Part shown: positions 61,876-64,000 of the stretch, piece by piece
Layout of the letters: every line of letters starts with the position of its first letter
Position numbering within the stretch: the stretch's first letter is position 1
Origin: Candidatus Woesearchaeota archaeon
GTDB taxonomy: Archaea; Nanobdellota; Nanobdellia; Woesearchaeales; JACPJR01
Direction: 5' to 3'
DNA: 64,000 nucleotides
NCBI GenBank assembly: GCA_016187565.1
Contig: JACPJR010000010.1
Coordinates: 1-64,000 of the forward strand
Made by a program: the position numbers and the translations under genes
The notes under the pieces: model-generated
Told to the model about the DNA's origin: nothing
Databases searched by the model: none
What the model saw: the letters and a program-made list of their open reading frames with translations, nothing else

Positions 61876-62745
61876 ATGACACGGTTCGTGTATACTGCCG
61901 ACTTACACGGCAATAGCAACCAATACCAAACATTGGTACAGTACGCTCAAGAAATCCGGGCATCCTGTATTATCCTTGGGGGAGATTTAGGGTCTAAAGC
62001 AGGAAGTGGGGATTTTATTGCCCAACAGCATCACTTCTTTCAAGAGGTCTTTTCTCAACTCTTTATCCCTTATTTTGAGGTAGTCCCTCAGGGAAAGGTG
62101 TTCTACCTTTTGGGGAATGATGATTGTCAATGTCATCTGGACGTATGTGAGCAGTATCCAAAAGAACGTTTTGTTCTCTTACATAACCATCGTTCTGTTT
62201 TTTCAGGGCTTAATCTTATTGGTTATTCGTGTGTGCCTCTTACTCCCTTTGGCATAAAGGATTGGGAAAAATTTGATCTCACCGATGTTCCTGAGCAATT
62301 TATCCATGCACATACAGTTCGTACAGCTCATGCTCGTCTTTCGGGCTATAAAAGTACACCTCAGGGATGGCAATCCTTCCAATTTCTTCCCTCGATGGCA
62401 GCCACTGATTCTATCCAACGAGATCTTCAGTCAAGTCTCTTTCTTGAGCATCCATCAACAACAATCTACATCATCCATACTCCACCCTTTGGCACAGCCC
62501 TTGACCAGATTTCTCGTGATGTTCATGTTGGCAGTATTGCACTCCGTTTATTTATTGAAAACACCTGCCCTTTGCTCACGCTTCATGGTCATATCCACGA
62601 AACCGTTGATATCTCTAGTCAGTTTCAGGAAAGGATAGGAAAAACCCTCTGTTGTTCTGTAGGGAATTATCCCGAAAGTAAGAAATTAGCTGTTTTAGTA
62701 GCGGATTTTTCCGATGTCACTAAGATCAAAAGAATTCTGCTATAA
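61876..62745 (+). CDS. Metallophosphatase (calcineurin-like)
   Basis: A 289-aa protein with the phosphoesterase blocks VYTADLHGN (D-x-H), LGGDLGS (GGD), LLGNDDC (GND), IHTPPFG and LHGHIHE (GHxH). These carry a dinuclear metal centre. It likely hydrolyses phosphomonoesters, phosphodiesters or dinucleotides; the substrate is unknown. Divergent from the vWA operon. Confidence 0.88.
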   Translation: MTRFVYTADLHGNSNQYQTLVQYAQEIRASCIILGGDLGSKAGSGDFIAQQHHFFQEVFSQLFIPYFEVVPQGKVFYLLGNDDCQCHLDVCEQYPKERFVLLHNHRSVFSGLNLIGYSCVPLTPFGIKDWEKFDLTDVPEQFIHAHTVRTAHARLSGYKSTPQGWQSFQFLPSMAATDSIQRDLQSSLFLEHPSTTIYIIHTPPFGTALDQISRDVHVGSIALRLFIENTCPLLTLHGHIHETVDISSQFQERIGKTLCCSVGNYPESKKLAVLVADFSDVTKIKRILL

Positions 62746-62771
62746 GCCAATGTTAAAAGGTTTATTTAGCT

Positions 62772-63047
62772 TCATAAATACCTAATATCAAAGCTCGTAA
62801 ACTTTCCTGTATACTGCTTTTCCGTAACCTTAACGCTTGTTACGTTTGCGAGCAATGACCCTTTGTGACACCATACAATAAACTGTTGCAGGGTTTCCTC
62901 ATAACCTTCAGCAACTACCTCTACTGCATTGTTGGGAATATTTCGTACCCAACCGGTTATTCCCAGATCTTGTGCTTTCTGTTTGGTGCTATAACGGAAA
63001 GAAACTCCTTGTACTCTCCCTGTAATGATAAGATGCACCTGTTTCAT
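62772..63047 (-). CDS. acyP: Acylphosphatase
   Basis: A 91-aa protein with GRVQGVSFRYSTKQKAQ and GWVRNIPNNAVEVVAEG, the acylphosphatase signature with the catalytic Arg and Asn. It hydrolyses acyl phosphates. The start at 63047 (MKQVHLIITG) is chosen since a 91-aa length matches the family and the upstream extension is not part of it. Confidence 0.93.
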   Translation of the reverse strand: MKQVHLIITGRVQGVSFRYSTKQKAQDLGITGWVRNIPNNAVEVVAEGYEETLQQFIVWCHKGSLLANVTSVKVTEKQYTGKFTSFDIRYL

Positions 63048-63145
63048 GGTATGCCTTCGGTATGCCTTCTCTTGGGTGTTTCTGTTCCATTTAAGCGTTG
63101 TGGTTGATGGAAAATTCAAAAGAGAATATTTTTATCAATAAAATA

Positions 63146-63155
63146 TTTATATAAG
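63146..63155 (+). promoter_or_regulatory. TATA box for the terminal protease gene
   Basis: TTTATATAAG lies 19-28 nt before ATG 63174 and no ribosome binding site is visible, so the start is leaderless. Confidence 0.55.
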
Positions 63156-63173
63156 ACTACTTCAACGCGACGG

Positions 63174-64000
63174 ATGGTTATGAAAAACAAACTCCTAATG
63201 TCGCTCTTTTTGTGCATACTGTTTTTTTGGGTTCCTATTGTTAGTGCTTATGGGGGAGAGGTTATTCCCTTGCTTGAACCAACGGTCCCAGAAGGAAACC
63301 TTCTGCCTGAGAACGATACACTTCATATACGAAACAGATTAGTTGCTATCGATTTTGCATTATTGCCGAACGCTTCCACAGCGGCAGACGAACTTATATT
63401 AAACCTCTTTGAAGATGCTACCTTCACGGCAACGTTGGAAGAAACAACAGTATCAGATTCGGGTGGATTCTTATGGAAAGGTCATATAGAGGGTCATAAT
63501 TACAGTCGGGTTATTTTAGCAGTTTCTGATGAGTTTGCAACAGGAAATGTCATTATAGATAACCTTTTCTTTCAGATTCGTCCTTTGGGGAATGGCGTCC
63601 ATGTGGTATATGAAATTAATCAGTCGGCATTTCCTTCTGAGGCAGAGCCATTGGAGAATGGAGATGAGAAAGCATCTGAAGATCCTTCAGATATTCAGGA
63701 TGACGACGGTTCAGTTATTGATGTACTCGTTGTTTATTCTGATGATGCAAAAAGAGCTGCAGGAGGGACGCCACAAATTCACCAGTTAATTGATATTGCA
63801 GAACAAGAAACCAATGATGGGTATCGTAACAGTAACATCGATCAGCGAATAAAAGTGGTTTATAAATCTGAATTGGAATACACGGAAACAGGAAATGCAG
63901 AAGCTGATGTTCGTCGTCTTCAAGATCCCGGCGATGGCCAGCTTGATGAGGCTCATACCTTACGGGATATTTATGGAACAGATGCAGTTATTTTGATTGT
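63174..64000 (+). CDS. Secreted zinc metalloprotease, reprolysin-like (partial)
   Basis: The frame is open to the window end (275 codons seen). It has a signal sequence (MVMKNKLLMSLFLCILFFW, cleavage near VSAYG), a propeptide-like region, then DDGSVIDVLVVYSDDAKRAAGG, the start of a metallopeptidase M12B-like domain common in secreted bacterial and archaeal proteases. The HExxHxxGxxH zinc site must lie beyond the window, so the call rests on this strand only. Confidence 0.6.
   Translation, partial: MVMKNKLLMSLFLCILFFWVPIVSAYGGEVIPLLEPTVPEGNLLPENDTLHIRNRLVAIDFALLPNASTAADELILNLFEDATFTATLEETTVSDSGGFLWKGHIEGHNYSRVILAVSDEFATGNVIIDNLFFQIRPLGNGVHVVYEINQSAFPSEAEPLENGDEKASEDPSDIQDDDGSVIDVLVVYSDDAKRAAGGTPQIHQLIDIAEQETNDGYRNSNIDQRIKVVYKSELEYTETGNAEADVRRLQDPGDGQLDEAHTLRDIYGTDAVILI

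Overview
The window is archaeal chromosome, most likely from a DPANN-type lineage such as Woesearchaeota or Pacearchaeota. That placement is inference from gene content and was not tested by phylogeny. The archaeal call rests on aIF2-beta, archaeal-type TyrRS, a TrmB-family regulator, translin, a DUF2072/DUF2073/Era-like GTPase cluster, a FlaI/FlaJ-type ATPase and membrane pair, tRNAs with introns, and TATA boxes 24-32 nt before many start codons, which implies leaderless mRNAs. Several enzymes look bacterial in type: CoaD, CoaE and a degenerate MetK-family protein.

Layout. 0-4 kb: TrmB regulator, PIN protein with an HTH-like partner, tyrS, and two copies of a 97-bp two-hairpin repeat. 4-11 kb: a 1750-aa secreted glycoprotein-like protein, a 166-bp mobile structured element, and a membrane-anchored surface protein. 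11-19 kb: ScpB with a partner gene, a small zinc ribbon, several proteins of unknown function, a PPC/DUF296 protein, intron-bearing tRNA-Gly(CCC), a lipoprotein, an MscS channel and a radical SAM enzyme. 19-24 kb: an HTH/membrane operon, and a surface protein with a 291-bp tandem duplication paired with a membrane-anchored HTH sensor; then tRNA-Arg(CCT), which appears to carry two introns. 24-33 kb: ParA, translin, M29 peptidase, a PPDK-type ATP-binding protein, CoaE, CoaD, tRNA-Phe, RNase H type 2, a Nudix protein and the MetK-like protein.

33-41 kb: PepQ, PmbA/TldE and TldD; the Era-like GTPase, DUF2073 and zinc-ribbon trio; a histidine phosphatase; an Obg/YchF GTPase with TGS domain. 41-52 kb: three tandem paralogous membrane proteins, an HTH plus nucleotidyltransferase pair resembling an AbiE-type toxin-antitoxin, and a type IV pilus/archaellum-like block (two coiled-coil proteins, FlaI/GspE-type ATPase, FlaJ/TadC-type membrane protein). 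A second copy of the mobile element lies inside this block. 52-62 kb: a MoxR-DUF58-vWA operon on the minus strand whose MoxR ATPase is interrupted by a 521-aa intein. The window ends with a metallophosphatase, an acylphosphatase and the start of a secreted reprolysin-like metalloprotease.

The strongest new signal is the structured mobile element: 9379-9544 on plus and 45492-45654 on minus, with a solo end at 24943-24969. It has matching terminal inverted repeats and a conserved GNRA-capped core. Internal stems differ between copies with compensatory changes. Each full copy is bounded by a different, perfect 9-bp direct repeat.
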